From: Leucobacter sp. wl10
GTDB taxonomy: Bacteria > Actinomycetota > Actinomycetes > Actinomycetales > Microbacteriaceae
DNA length: 64,000 nucleotides
NCBI RefSeq assembly: GCF_003569785.1
Contig: NZ_KZ983991.1
Span: 124,001-188,000, forward strand
Direction of reading: 5' to 3'
Part shown: positions 54,864 through 63,546 of the stretch, one piece after another
Layout: each line of letters starts with the position of its first letter
Numbering within the stretch: position 1 is the first letter of the stretch
Notes under the pieces: generated by a model
The model's input: the letters and a program-made list of their open reading frames with translations, nothing else
What the model was told of the DNA's origin: nothing
The model's database searches: none
Made by a program: the position numbers and the translations under genes

Positions 54864-57800
54864 TCAGCGACCACGGCGCGCATCTCCGCTCGGCTCCGCC
54901 CCCGGCTCGGCGAGCTCCGCGACGTCTCGGCACTCCCTGATCCGGCCGCGACGGCCTCCGCCGCGACGCATCAGCGCTCCGACGACCGCACCACCGGCGA
55001 CAAGCAGCCCGCCGGCGATCAGCAGCGGCTGCAACGTCCCGTCTCCGGTGGAGGCGAGAGGCGGCCTCGCCGGAGCCGCGGGTTCGCTCCGGCGCACCTC
55101 GAAGTTCTCCCCTGCGGCACCGCAGCGGCCCGTCCGAACGACGTATCTCTCGCCGGCCTCGATCATCACGAGCGTCTCCACGTAGCCGCCGAGGCCCACC
55201 TGCTCCGGCGTGGTGCGCACCCGCCGCGACTCGTAACGCCCCGGTCCGGCGACCACGACCCCCTCGGGGTCGCCGAGCTCCGGGATCTCCGTCTCGGGCG
55301 AGCAGGTCAGCTCGCCAGACGCGGCGCGCCCGTATGCGGCGAAGGTCACCCTGAACTCGACGTCCTCGCGCTGCGAGAGCGCACCCGTCACGATCGCGGT
55401 GTCGTACATGTCCTCGCCGACGGATACCGTACCCGCCGATTCCGTGCGCACCTCCGGGTACTGGATCGTGGTGGTCTCGTTCGGGAGCCCGCAGCGGCCC
55501 CGCTGCAGCTCGAGCGATTCTCCGCCCTCGCGCATCAGCAGCGTCTCCACCCACCAGATCGTGTCGCCGTACTCCGGCAGCGCCGTCACCTCCGGCGAGG
55601 TCACCTCGCCGGGCCCGCCCACCGGCACCGGTTCCGTCGCGAACAGCCGATTCTCCTCGGTGCACTCCGCGGCGTCGGTTCCGGTGGCGCGCGCGTCGCC
55701 GCGATACCCCTCGAACACCACCTCGTGCATCACGCCCTCGCGCCTGCTCAGCTCGCCGGTGATGACGGCGGTATCGCGCACTCGGTCTCCGACGGCCACG
55801 AATCCGCTCGCGCGGGTGACCACCTCCGGAGCGCTGATCACCGTCGTCTCGTTGTCGAGCCCGCACTTGCCCTCGCTCACGGCGATGCGCTCCTCACCCT
55901 GCACGAGCCACAGCGTCTCGACCCACCAGACCTTTCCCGCCCAGTCGGGCTGCGCGAGCACCTCCTCAGAGCGCACCTCTCCGGGGCCCGTCACCTCGGT
56001 CGCTCCCGTCTCGAAGAGCTGGTTCTCCGCCGTGCACAGCGGCGGGCCGGCGAGCTCCGCGCCCGACTCCCGCTGCTCCGCCGAGGACTCGATCGCCTCG
56101 TAGCGCTCGCGATAGCCGCGGAAGGTGACCTCCCAGCGCGCGGCGTCGTTCGCAGAGATCTGCCCGGAGACGCGCGCCACGTCCGAGATCCGATCCCCGA
56201 CTGCGGCGGTGGCCATCGCCACCGTCTCCACGGCGGGCCGTGCGATGCGCGTGGTCTCGTTCTCGAGCCCGCACTCGCCTCGCTGGATGGCCCGAGGGCC
56301 GTCTCCGGTATCGGCGAACAGGGTCTCCACCCACCACACGGTCGTCCCGTACTCCCAACGGGCAGTGAGCCCCGGCGAGCGGACGTCGCCCGGCTCCGTG
56401 ACCGGCAGTGCCTCCGAGCGGAAGATGATGTTCTCCGCGTTGCAGACCGGGGCCTCCGGAGCCGGCGCGGGCGGTGGCGCGGGCCCGATCGGCGGGGCCG
56501 AGGGGGCGCCGGCCCCCTCGCCGTCCGCCGCGCCCGGCGCCCGGTAGGCCTCGAAGCGCACGGTGTACTTCGTCTCCGGGCTGAACGTGCCCGAGAGGGT
56601 CGCCACGTCGTAGATCTCCTCGCCGACCGCCGCTTCGGGCAGCGCCTGCGTCACCACCCCCGGCTGCCCGACGCGCGTGGTCTCGTTCGCAAGACCGCAC
56701 TCGCCCTCGTGCACCACCTCGCCGCCCGAGCGCACCCGCTCCACCCAGTGAATCGTCCCGGAAGAGCGGACCCGCACGGGAGACGAGCTGAATCGCCCCG
56801 CTCCGGGCACGGGGGTTCCCGCTTGCCGGTGCACCGGCTGAGCGGTGCACCGCTCGGCCGGGCTCATCGCCTCGATCTCCTCGGCGCTCCATCGCATCGG
56901 ATCGCGCCGTTCCTCCATCACCGGGTCCCGGCCCGTGAGATAGGCGGGTGCTCCGTTCTCGTCCAGAACCGCCCGGCCGTTCCCGTCGAGTTCCGGCACC
57001 GGATAGCTCGTGCCGTCGGCGGCGGTGCCCGACGTCGGCAGGCCGTCGGGGCCCACCACGGGAATCGGTTCGCCCGCCCGGTCCAGCAGGGGGCTGCCAT
57101 CGGTCGCCGCCCACCACTCACGCCACAGAGCTGCACCGGTGTCCGGATCCTCCGCCTGGGCCTCATAGGGCTCGCCCAGCACCGGCCGCCAGGCCTCGTC
57201 GTACTTCTGCGCCCCGGCCTCCGGCTGCAGGTAGGCCGTGAACTCCGCCTCGGCATCCGGCCACATCTGCAGTTCCTTGCCTTCGGGCGGCGTGACGATC
57301 AGCACGTCGGTCATCGTCTCGCCCAGTTCTGCAGAGGGCTGAGCCAGGGAGGACGCGGTCGGGGGTGCGGGCTCACGCGTATCCTGCGACACCGCCTTGA
57401 AGACGCCGGTCAGGTCCCGGCCGACCGAACTGCCGATCGTCACGGCGATCCGCTGCCCCACCGCGCCCGTCGCCGAACTCGTGTTGTAGATATCGAGCTT
57501 CGGCTCCCAGCCTCGGGTCCCCTTCGCCACCCACGCGCCCGTCACCTCGAGTTCCTCCGCGCCCGGCTGCAGGTCGATGTACCGCGCAGCAGCCTCAGCC
57601 GGCGACACCGCGATCCTCTCGGCCCCGTTGCGCACGAAGACTCCTCCGCGCACCGTCAGTGAGGTCGTGCCCTTCGGGTAGGCGACCCGGTACCGACCCG
57701 GCTGGCCACCGGGGTCCGCACCGAGGCTGAGCGCGCCGGTCACCGGCTTCGGATCGACGGGCGCCTTGGCGTTCCTCTTCGCGTCCGCGTAGAGCCGATC

Positions 57801-58340
57801 GGATGCCGCGATGAGATCGCGGCCCCGCTGCGAACTCTGCAGCACCGTGATCTTCTGGTTCAGGGAGACGTTGCCCCCCGTGAAGTTCTCGCGCATGCGC
57901 CAGATGGTCAGCTGCACCGCCGCGGCCTTCCAGGCGTCGCCGTTCTGCCCGTGCCGGTCGATGAGATAGTTCATCTGCCGCATGCCCGCCGGTTCGCCCC
58001 AGGCCGGGAACATGCCCGAGCGGCCCGGCAGAATCCCCACGCGACCGGCCTCGGAGATGTACCCCGACGGCTCGCTGAGCGGCACCTCGATGCAGTAGGC
58101 CCGCTTGCCGTTCGGCATCACGAAGTTCGAGATGGTCAGGCCGCCGGGGAATTCGACGCGCTCACCCCGCGGCAGCGACTGAGCAGGGGTCGAATCGACG
58201 GAGACCACCGCCCCGACGACGAGCAGGCAGGCCGCGGCGGCTCCCGCGAACCGCCGCGCGAGCCGTCCCACTCGCTCCCGCAGACCGGGGCGCGGGGCAC
58301 GAGACCCGCCACGAAGCCCCTCTGAATCGAATCTCATCAT
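54864..58340 (-). CDS. Large surface protein: thioester domain, repeated domains, LAxTG-like sorting signal
   Basis: A 1158-residue secreted protein. The signal peptide is residues ~25-54. The N-terminal domain has AYCIEV (Cys83) and AAVQLTIW (Gln143), the two motifs of thioester domains in Gram-positive adhesins, where Cys and Gln form an internal thioester that bonds to host or surface targets. Four and a half repeats of about 95 residues follow (from about residue 590), each with WWVETL, a CGLxNETT core, VGDxxxDxA and a VxFxxYR end. The C-terminus is LASTG (1095-1099), a hydrophobic helix and basic residues, followed by a 25-residue polar tail. AGGAGG lies seven bases before ATG 58340. Confidence 0.82.
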   Translation of the reverse strand: MMRFDSEGLRGGSRAPRPGLRERVGRLARRFAGAAAACLLVVGAVVSVDSTPAQSLPRGERVEFPGGLTISNFVMPNGKRAYCIEVPLSEPSGYISEAGRVGILPGRSGMFPAWGEPAGMRQMNYLIDRHGQNGDAWKAAAVQLTIWRMRENFTGGNVSLNQKITVLQSSQRGRDLIAASDRLYADAKRNAKAPVDPKPVTGALSLGADPGGQPGRYRVAYPKGTTSLTVRGGVFVRNGAERIAVSPAEAAARYIDLQPGAEELEVTGAWVAKGTRGWEPKLDIYNTSSATGAVGQRIAVTIGSSVGRDLTGVFKAVSQDTREPAPPTASSLAQPSAELGETMTDVLIVTPPEGKELQMWPDAEAEFTAYLQPEAGAQKYDEAWRPVLGEPYEAQAEDPDTGAALWREWWAATDGSPLLDRAGEPIPVVGPDGLPTSGTAADGTSYPVPELDGNGRAVLDENGAPAYLTGRDPVMEERRDPMRWSAEEIEAMSPAERCTAQPVHRQAGTPVPGAGRFSSSPVRVRSSGTIHWVERVRSGGEVVHEGECGLANETTRVGQPGVVTQALPEAAVGEEIYDVATLSGTFSPETKYTVRFEAYRAPGAADGEGAGAPSAPPIGPAPPPAPAPEAPVCNAENIIFRSEALPVTEPGDVRSPGLTARWEYGTTVWWVETLFADTGDGPRAIQRGECGLENETTRIARPAVETVAMATAAVGDRISDVARVSGQISANDAARWEVTFRGYRERYEAIESSAEQRESGAELAGPPLCTAENQLFETGATEVTGPGEVRSEEVLAQPDWAGKVWWVETLWLVQGEERIAVSEGKCGLDNETTVISAPEVVTRASGFVAVGDRVRDTAVITGELSRREGVMHEVVFEGYRGDARATGTDAAECTEENRLFATEPVPVGGPGEVTSPEVTALPEYGDTIWWVETLLMREGGESLELQRGRCGLPNETTTIQYPEVRTESAGTVSVGEDMYDTAIVTGALSQREDVEFRVTFAAYGRAASGELTCSPETEIPELGDPEGVVVAGPGRYESRRVRTTPEQVGLGGYVETLVMIEAGERYVVRTGRCGAAGENFEVRRSEPAAPARPPLASTGDGTLQPLLIAGGLLVAGGAVVGALMRRGGGRRGRIRECRDVAELAEPGAEPSGDARRGR

Positions 58341-58498
58341 GTCGCATCCTCCTGGTACGCATCGATCGATCGCGCCGCGAACGGGCGCTCCCATCGATGC
58401 TGCTCGCTGCGCCGCGTCGGCCGTCCCGCCTATCCACAGGGGCGTGTCGGGCTCGATTCGCACCAGCAGAGGATTCGTGCTAGAGTCATTTCTTGTGC

Positions 58499-58575
58499 CG
58501 CGGGGTGGAGCAGTTCGGTAGCTCGCCGGGCTCATAACCCGGAGGTCGTGGGTTCAAATCCCGCCCCCGCAACCA
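58499..58575 (+). tRNA. Initiator tRNA-fMet (anticodon CAT)
   Basis: A 77-base gene that folds into a full cloverleaf and encodes the CCA end. The acceptor stem CGCGGGG/CCCCGCA has the unpaired C1-A72 that marks initiator tRNAs, and the anticodon stem has the three G-C pairs (GGG CTCATAA CCC) of initiators. The T-loop is TTCAAAT. A TAGAGT -10 hexamer at 58481-58486 with TTCGCA 18 bases upstream is a likely promoter. Confidence 0.97.
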
Positions 58576-58576
58576 C

Positions 58577-58616
58577 AAGAAGAGGCCCTCTGCTGAGGGC
58601 CTCTTCTTCTTTTCTT
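58577..58616 (+). terminator. Intrinsic terminator of the tRNA gene
   Basis: A perfect 14-bp stem (58577-58590 with 58595-58608, starting AAGAAGAGGCCCTC) with a TGCT loop begins two bases after the tRNA CCA end and is followed by CTTTTCTT. It is a classic intrinsic terminator with a U-rich tail. Confidence 0.95.
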
Positions 58617-58742
58617 CGAACCCGGGGGGATCCGCGATTTGCCCTCCTGAGCGTCGATCGCCCTGACGGGCAGCGCGGGGCTATCGGGCAGGGGACGCCG
58701 GGCACACCGTTACCCCCGCCCTCGGGCTTCTGCGACCAGTGC

Positions 58743-58768
58743 CTCTTCGCTCACGTGTGAGCGAAGAG
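58743..58768. repeat. Perfect 12-bp palindrome with 2-base centre
   Basis: CTCTTCGCTCAC and its exact complement flank a GT centre. The loop is too short for an ordinary terminator, so an operator or a cruciform-type element is as likely. It lies 127 bases downstream of the tRNA terminator, in a region without a convincing gene. Confidence 0.85.
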
Positions 58769-58836
58769 CGGGCTCCTAGGATCACCGGTTCATCGGGTTT
58801 GAGCTGTCGGGCAGCGCGTGCCGCGTCGTGGGAACG

Positions 58837-58920
58837 CGCCGGGAGACCATGATCCTCCCGAGGCGCCACGAAAATCACGTGAATAGCATGGCGTCTCGGG
58901 AACAGCATGGCCTCCCGGCG
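58837..58920. repeat. 84-bp imperfect palindrome centred on CACGTG
   Basis: Two 42-base arms pair at 33 of 42 positions with no gap. The arms begin CGCCGGGAG and end at the central CACGTG (58876-58881). The outer 9 bases and the CCCGAG and CGCCA blocks are perfect. Both strands read nearly the same, so the same peptide-like pattern shows in opposite frames, which marks it as a palindrome and not a gene. It could be a small mobile palindromic element, a structured RNA or a protein-binding site. Confidence 0.85.
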
Positions 58921-58949
58921 GGAGCGGGCCCAGCCCGCCGCCACGACCA

Positions 58950-59095
58950 ACGCATCAAGCATCGCGCCCCTATCCCACCCCCGCACACCCACAAGCGAAC
59001 ACCTTCACCAAACCACGACGCGACGCCACCGCCCGCCCCACCCACACAAGGCTCACCCAAGACAAACACCACACTCCCCGGATTACCGGATACCG
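58950..59095. other. Non-coding, strongly C/A-rich (plus strand) spacer
   Basis: This is part of the 619-base interval between the tRNA-fMet gene and the UPF0182 gene. The plus strand is rich in C and A and poor in G and T, with runs such as CCCCACCCACACAAGG and CCAAGACAAACACC. C-rich, G-poor RNA is the hallmark of Rho-loading sites, so plus-strand transcripts could be ended here before they run antisense into the UPF0182 gene. I see no ribosome-binding site or codon pattern that supports a gene. Confidence 0.5.
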
Positions 59096-59121
59096 GGCGG
59101 GCGCGTGCGCACGCGGGCTTC

Positions 59122-59152
59122 CCGCCGGGCCCGGCGAAACCGGGCCCGGCGG
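59122..59152 (-). terminator. Terminator-like hairpin after the UPF0182 gene
   Basis: Perfect 13-bp arms (59122-59134 and 59140-59152, CCGCCGGGCCCGG and complement) with a CGAAA loop begin 42 bases downstream of the UPF0182 stop. A second perfect palindrome, GCGTGCGCACGC (59103-59114), follows. There is no U-tract. Confidence 0.75.
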
Positions 59153-59194
59153 ACGATACGATTCGCGAGACCGCTCGGAACCTGCGTGGGCCCG

Positions 59195-62100
59195 CTACTG
59201 GGCCTGCAGAGCGGCCTCCAGCGCCGCGCGCAGGCGCTGGTCGGCCTCCCCGTAGGTGGCCCAGTCGCCGGCCTGCATGGCCTCATCACGATCCTTGATG
59301 GCCTGCTGCATCTGACTCAGCGCGTCGGCGAGATTCGTGCCGGAACCACCCGAGCCGCCGCCGGAGGATCCGTCTCCCCCGCCCGTCCCGCCGGTGCCGC
59401 CCGTCCCGCCGGTGCCATCACCGGGCTCGCCGGAGCCCCCCGCCGTCGAGCCCGCCGCGCCGTCATCGCCGGCACTGGCTCCGGAGTTGCCGCCGAAGAG
59501 CGCGTTGAGCGCCTCGTCGAGCGTGTTCTCGAAGGCGATCTGATCGCCGAACGACACGAGCACCTTCTGCAGGATCGGGAAGCTCGTTCCGGAGGAGGCC
59601 TGCACGTACACCGGCTGCACGTACAGCAGACCGCCGCCGACGGGCAGGGTGAGCAGGTTGCCGCTGATGACGCGGCTCTCGCCCTGGCGCAGGATGTTGA
59701 GCAGTCGCGACACCTCCGAGTCCGTGGTGAAGCTGTTCTGCACCTGTCCGGGGCCGGGAATGGGGTTGCCCTTCGGAAGCGTGAGCAGCTTGAGCGTTCC
59801 GTACTCGCCCGAAACCTTGCCCGCCGTCGAGCCGGCGTTCGAGTTCGCAGCGAGATATCCCGTGAGGATGTCGCGCGATCCCTCGCCCTGCTGGTCGGGG
59901 ATGTAGGTCGAGTAGATCGAGAAGTCGGGCTCGGCATCGGCCCCGGCCGCGAGCGTGAGGTAGTACGGAGGCTGCGGACGCTTGGCCGCCCCCGCCGACG
60001 CGGTCGACACCGGATCGTCGGGCGTGCGCCACTTGTCCTCGGCCGAGTAGAAGGCGTCGGGATCGGTCACGTGGTACTGGCCGAGCATCGCGCGCTGCAC
60101 CTTGAAGAGATCGCTCGGGTAGCGCACATGGCTGAGCAGTTCTCCGCTCATATCCGAGACGCTCTTGAGGGTGCCCGGGAAGATCTTGCCCCACGACTTC
60201 AGAAGCGGATCCTCGGCGTCCCACGCGTACAGCTTCACGGAACCGTCGTAGGCGTCGACGGTGGCCTTCACCGAGTTGCGAATGTAGTTGACCGGCTTGG
60301 GCATCGGATCGGTGCGGTCGTTGTCGGCGTCGACCGTCAGCGCGTTCATGTCCGCCTGCTGGGAGTAGGGGTAGTCGGCCGAAGTGGTGTAGCCGTCGAT
60401 GATCCAGACGATCCGCCCGTCGACCACCGAGGCGTACGGGGACTTGTCGATCGTGAGGTACGGGGCGACCTTCTGCACGCGGGTCACCGGGCTGCGGTCG
60501 TAGAGGATCTGGGATCCGTCGACCACGGCGCCGGACAGCAGCACCTCCATATCCTGGAACTTCAGCGCGTAGATGAGCTTGGAGAAGAAGTTGTCGAGCT
60601 TGGGACCGCCGTTGCCGGAGAAGGTGGTCATGTTCTGGCGACCCGCGGGGGCCCCGTCGGGCGCGGGGTCTTCGGCGGGCGGCGTCTCGGTGGTGGTCCC
60701 GCTGCCGCCCGGCTCGGCCGGCTGCGGATCCTCGGCCGTGGCCTCGGCGTTGCTCTCCCCGTCGGCCGGGAAGTCGAGTTCGATGGGCTTCGAGCGATCA
60801 CCGCCCACGATCGAATACTCGGGCGAGTTCATGCCGAAGTAGACACGCGGCTCGAATTTGCCGAGCTTGCCGGTCGTCGGGATCCCGTTCTCCAGGAACA
60901 CCGGCTCGCCTCCCGGTGAGCGCTGGTTGCCGTAGGCCGCGACAAGCCCGTAGCCGTGGGTGTACACGAGCGTGCGGTTGTACCAGCCGCTCTGATCGCT
61001 GATGTCGATGTCGCGGACCGCCGACACGGTGTCTTCGACCTTCCCGTCGATCTTGTAGCGGTCGACGTTGAGCGAGGTGGGGAACTGGTAGTACTGGCGG
61101 ATCTGCTCGAGCTGGGCGAACGTCGGCGACACGATCTCGGGGTCGATGATGCGGATGTTCGCCGTGGTCACGGCATCGTTGCGCAGCGCCCCCGGTTCCG
61201 CGTCGGTCGCCGCGTCGTAGCGCTCGACCTCGACCTTGTCGATGCCGTAGGCGGTGCGGGTGGCGTCGATGTTGCGCTGGATGTACTCGGATTCGAGGCT
61301 CTTCTCGTCCGGGCGCACCTGGAACTGCTGCACGGCCCAGGGGTAGCCGATGCCCAGCACGATGCTGGAGATGAGGAAGAGCGCCGTGCCGATCACCGGC
61401 AGCCGCCACTTGCCGGTGAAAGCCGTGACGAGGAAGAGCACGGAGACGATGATCGCGATGCCCGCGAGGATCTGCTTGCCCGGGATGACCGCATTCACGT
61501 CCTGGAACATCGCACCGGTCCACTGCCCGCCCGTGTTCGTCATCGCGCCGTACTGGTCGAGCCACAGGCTCCCGGCCTGCAGCAGCAGGTACAGGGTGGC
61601 GAGCACCGCCGCCTGGATGCGGGTGGCCTTCGAGACGCGCACGTCGCGGCCGGAGAACGAGATGCCGCCGTAGAGGTAGCTGGTGGCGATGCCCGCGATG
61701 AGCGAGAGCAGCACGACCGCGGAGGCGAAACCTGCGATGCCCCGCAGCATCGGCAGATCGAAGAGGAAGAACGAGATGTCGAGTCCGAACTGGGCGTCCT
61801 TCTTCCCCGATGCCTCGCCGTTGAGCCAGAGCAGCACCCGCTGCCACTGCGTCGCGGTGCTGAAGCCCGCGAAGAGGCCGACGATGGCGGGCAGAGCCCA
61901 CTTCACGAGCCGGCGCAGCGGCTCGAACAGTTCCTGGTAGCGGTCGAGCTGCGCCGTGAGCCGCGCGTAGACGGGGCGTTTGCGATAGGCGACGTCGATG
62001 GCGAAGAACACCGGCACCGCCATGCCGACGAAGCCGATCGCGAACATCACTCCCGCCGCGATCCACTGCGTGGTCAGCACGGGCAGGTACCCGAGCTGGT

Positions 62101-62236
62101 CGTACCACATCACCTCGGTGAGCACCGCCGCGACGGCGAGGAAGCCGAGGATCAGCACCACCACCAGGATCACGGTGACGGCGAGGGGCGAGAGTCGGCG
62201 CTGACGAGCCGGGGCGTTGGCGTTCTGGTCGGTCAC
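59195..62236 (-). CDS. UPF0182 family large membrane protein
   Basis: A 1013-residue membrane protein of a conserved actinobacterial family (like mycobacterial Rv3193c) with no settled function. About seven spans lie in residues 20-340. The large outer part has the family segments VEVERYDAATDAEPGALRND, NRTLVYTHGYGLVAAYGN, YFGMNSPEYSIVGG, WIIDGYTTSADYPYSQQ and YVQPVYVQAS. The C-terminus (from about 930) is Gly/Ser/Thr-rich with GGTGGTGG repeats, then a helix. The GTG start at 62236 has only a weak GGAAG upstream. It follows the YlbL-like gene by 94 bases, as in mycobacteria. Confidence 0.9.
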   Translation of the reverse strand: MTDQNANAPARQRRLSPLAVTVILVVVLILGFLAVAAVLTEVMWYDQLGYLPVLTTQWIAAGVMFAIGFVGMAVPVFFAIDVAYRKRPVYARLTAQLDRYQELFEPLRRLVKWALPAIVGLFAGFSTATQWQRVLLWLNGEASGKKDAQFGLDISFFLFDLPMLRGIAGFASAVVLLSLIAGIATSYLYGGISFSGRDVRVSKATRIQAAVLATLYLLLQAGSLWLDQYGAMTNTGGQWTGAMFQDVNAVIPGKQILAGIAIIVSVLFLVTAFTGKWRLPVIGTALFLISSIVLGIGYPWAVQQFQVRPDEKSLESEYIQRNIDATRTAYGIDKVEVERYDAATDAEPGALRNDAVTTANIRIIDPEIVSPTFAQLEQIRQYYQFPTSLNVDRYKIDGKVEDTVSAVRDIDISDQSGWYNRTLVYTHGYGLVAAYGNQRSPGGEPVFLENGIPTTGKLGKFEPRVYFGMNSPEYSIVGGDRSKPIELDFPADGESNAEATAEDPQPAEPGGSGTTTETPPAEDPAPDGAPAGRQNMTTFSGNGGPKLDNFFSKLIYALKFQDMEVLLSGAVVDGSQILYDRSPVTRVQKVAPYLTIDKSPYASVVDGRIVWIIDGYTTSADYPYSQQADMNALTVDADNDRTDPMPKPVNYIRNSVKATVDAYDGSVKLYAWDAEDPLLKSWGKIFPGTLKSVSDMSGELLSHVRYPSDLFKVQRAMLGQYHVTDPDAFYSAEDKWRTPDDPVSTASAGAAKRPQPPYYLTLAAGADAEPDFSIYSTYIPDQQGEGSRDILTGYLAANSNAGSTAGKVSGEYGTLKLLTLPKGNPIPGPGQVQNSFTTDSEVSRLLNILRQGESRVISGNLLTLPVGGGLLYVQPVYVQASSGTSFPILQKVLVSFGDQIAFENTLDEALNALFGGNSGASAGDDGAAGSTAGGSGEPGDGTGGTGGTGGTGGGDGSSGGGSGGSGTNLADALSQMQQAIKDRDEAMQAGDWATYGEADQRLRAALEAALQAQ

Positions 62237-62330
62237 GTCTCTGCAGTTCTTCCTGTCCAGAGTGCACCCTGATGGGCGCCGGGCGGGGTCCGTACCACCC
62301 TATCGGTCGCCGCTGACAAACCGCTCCGCC

Positions 62331-63407
62331 TCACCCGCAGCGTTCGAGTCCCGCGGGCTCCTGACCCGCGGCGACGGCCTCGATCGCGCCGACGGCCTCG
62401 TCGAGCGTCCCGACAGGCGCGATCCTCAAGCCCTGCGGCGGCCGCCGGGGCAGATCCCCGCAGTTCGCGAGCGGCATGAGGAACAGATCGCTGCCGGCCC
62501 GCTGAGCCGCCCACATCTTCTGCGTGAGCCCGCCGATGGCTCCCACCTGCCCCGAGTCCGACATCGTGCCGGTGCCGCTCACCGTGAGTCCGTCGAGCAG
62601 CGGTCCCGGCGTCAGACGGTCGATGATCGCCACGGCGAACACGAGCCCGGCGCTCGGGCCGCCGATCTTGGAGAGGCTGACGTCGACCTTGGCGGGCAGC
62701 TGGTAGTCCATCGAGATCGCCGCACCGATCAGCGGTTCGGAGCCTCCCTCGGGCGCGCGCGGCGTGAGCACGGTCTCGCGCGCCTCTCCGTCGCGCTCGA
62801 ACCGGATCCGGATCTGCGCACCGTCACCGGCGTCGATGATGCTGCGGCGCAGCGAGGCGAAGTCCTCGATGTTCCGGCCGTCGACGCTCAGAAGCCGGTC
62901 GCCGGGCTCGAGAGCGCCGTCGGCGGGGCCGTTCTTGGAGACATCGGCGACGCTCAGCTCGACCCCGACCTTCTTCCCCATCGCGCGGAAGGCCGCCGCC
63001 GCCGCCTGGGCCTGCGAGCCGTTCATGAGCACCGTGTTCGCCTTCTCCCGCTGCTCGACGGTGGTGCCCTGCGGGTAGAACTCGCTCACGGGCGCGATGC
63101 GCTGGGACGGGTCGAGCAGGGCGGGCAGGAGCGAGAGCCAGCTCCTCGGCTGCTCGGGATCGCCGAGGATCGTGACCGTGAGCAGGTTGAGTTCGCCGCT
63201 CGTGGAGTAGGTCTCGGCCCCCTCGATGGCGAGGACCGGGGTGTTCTTCCCGTCGACGAGGGCCTTTCCGAGCGTGTCGACCACCGGGCCCGGCTGCTCG
63301 ACGGCGTAGGGCGATGGCACCAGGGCGGCGAGCAGCAGGATGCAGGCGAGAATCATGAGCCCGAGCGTCGCGCGCGATCTGCGCCGTTCGAGTTTGTCGT
63401 CGTACAC
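62331..63407 (-). CDS. PDZ and Lon-type (S16) membrane protease, YlbL-like
   Basis: A 358-residue protein with one N-terminal membrane anchor (about residues 13-32), a PDZ domain (about 150-215, DGALEPGDRLLSVDGRNIEDF) and a C-terminal Lon-like protease domain. The Ser-Lys dyad is Ser252 (GGPSAGLVFA) and Lys297 (GGLTQKMWAA). YlbL of Bacillus degrades the cell-division inhibitor YneA after DNA damage, so a role in SOS recovery is possible here. The GTG at 63407 starts it. It is divergent from the metalloprotease gene across 139 bases. Confidence 0.9.
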   Translation of the reverse strand: MYDDKLERRRSRATLGLMILACILLLAALVPSPYAVEQPGPVVDTLGKALVDGKNTPVLAIEGAETYSTSGELNLLTVTILGDPEQPRSWLSLLPALLDPSQRIAPVSEFYPQGTTVEQREKANTVLMNGSQAQAAAAAFRAMGKKVGVELSVADVSKNGPADGALEPGDRLLSVDGRNIEDFASLRRSIIDAGDGAQIRIRFERDGEARETVLTPRAPEGGSEPLIGAAISMDYQLPAKVDVSLSKIGGPSAGLVFAVAIIDRLTPGPLLDGLTVSGTGTMSDSGQVGAIGGLTQKMWAAQRAGSDLFLMPLANCGDLPRRPPQGLRIAPVGTLDEAVGAIEAVAAGQEPAGLERCG

Positions 63408-63546
63408 CTGTCCCCAGTCTCTCCGCCGCCGGGCGCGGCTGTTCGCAGTCGGCGCAACGGAAATCGCCGGGCGACGGTCAATCTAGCAGGCGGATCTGAC
63501 CGCGTTGCCGTAGCGTGGTGGGCAACGGACGACCGGAGGAACGGGA

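Noticed and set aside
58681-60919. Plus- and minus-strand open frames in and around the gene-free interval
   Set aside because: The similar peptides on both strands near 58.85 kb come from the 84-bp palindrome. The rest is antisense to the UPF0182 gene or lacks a start signal.
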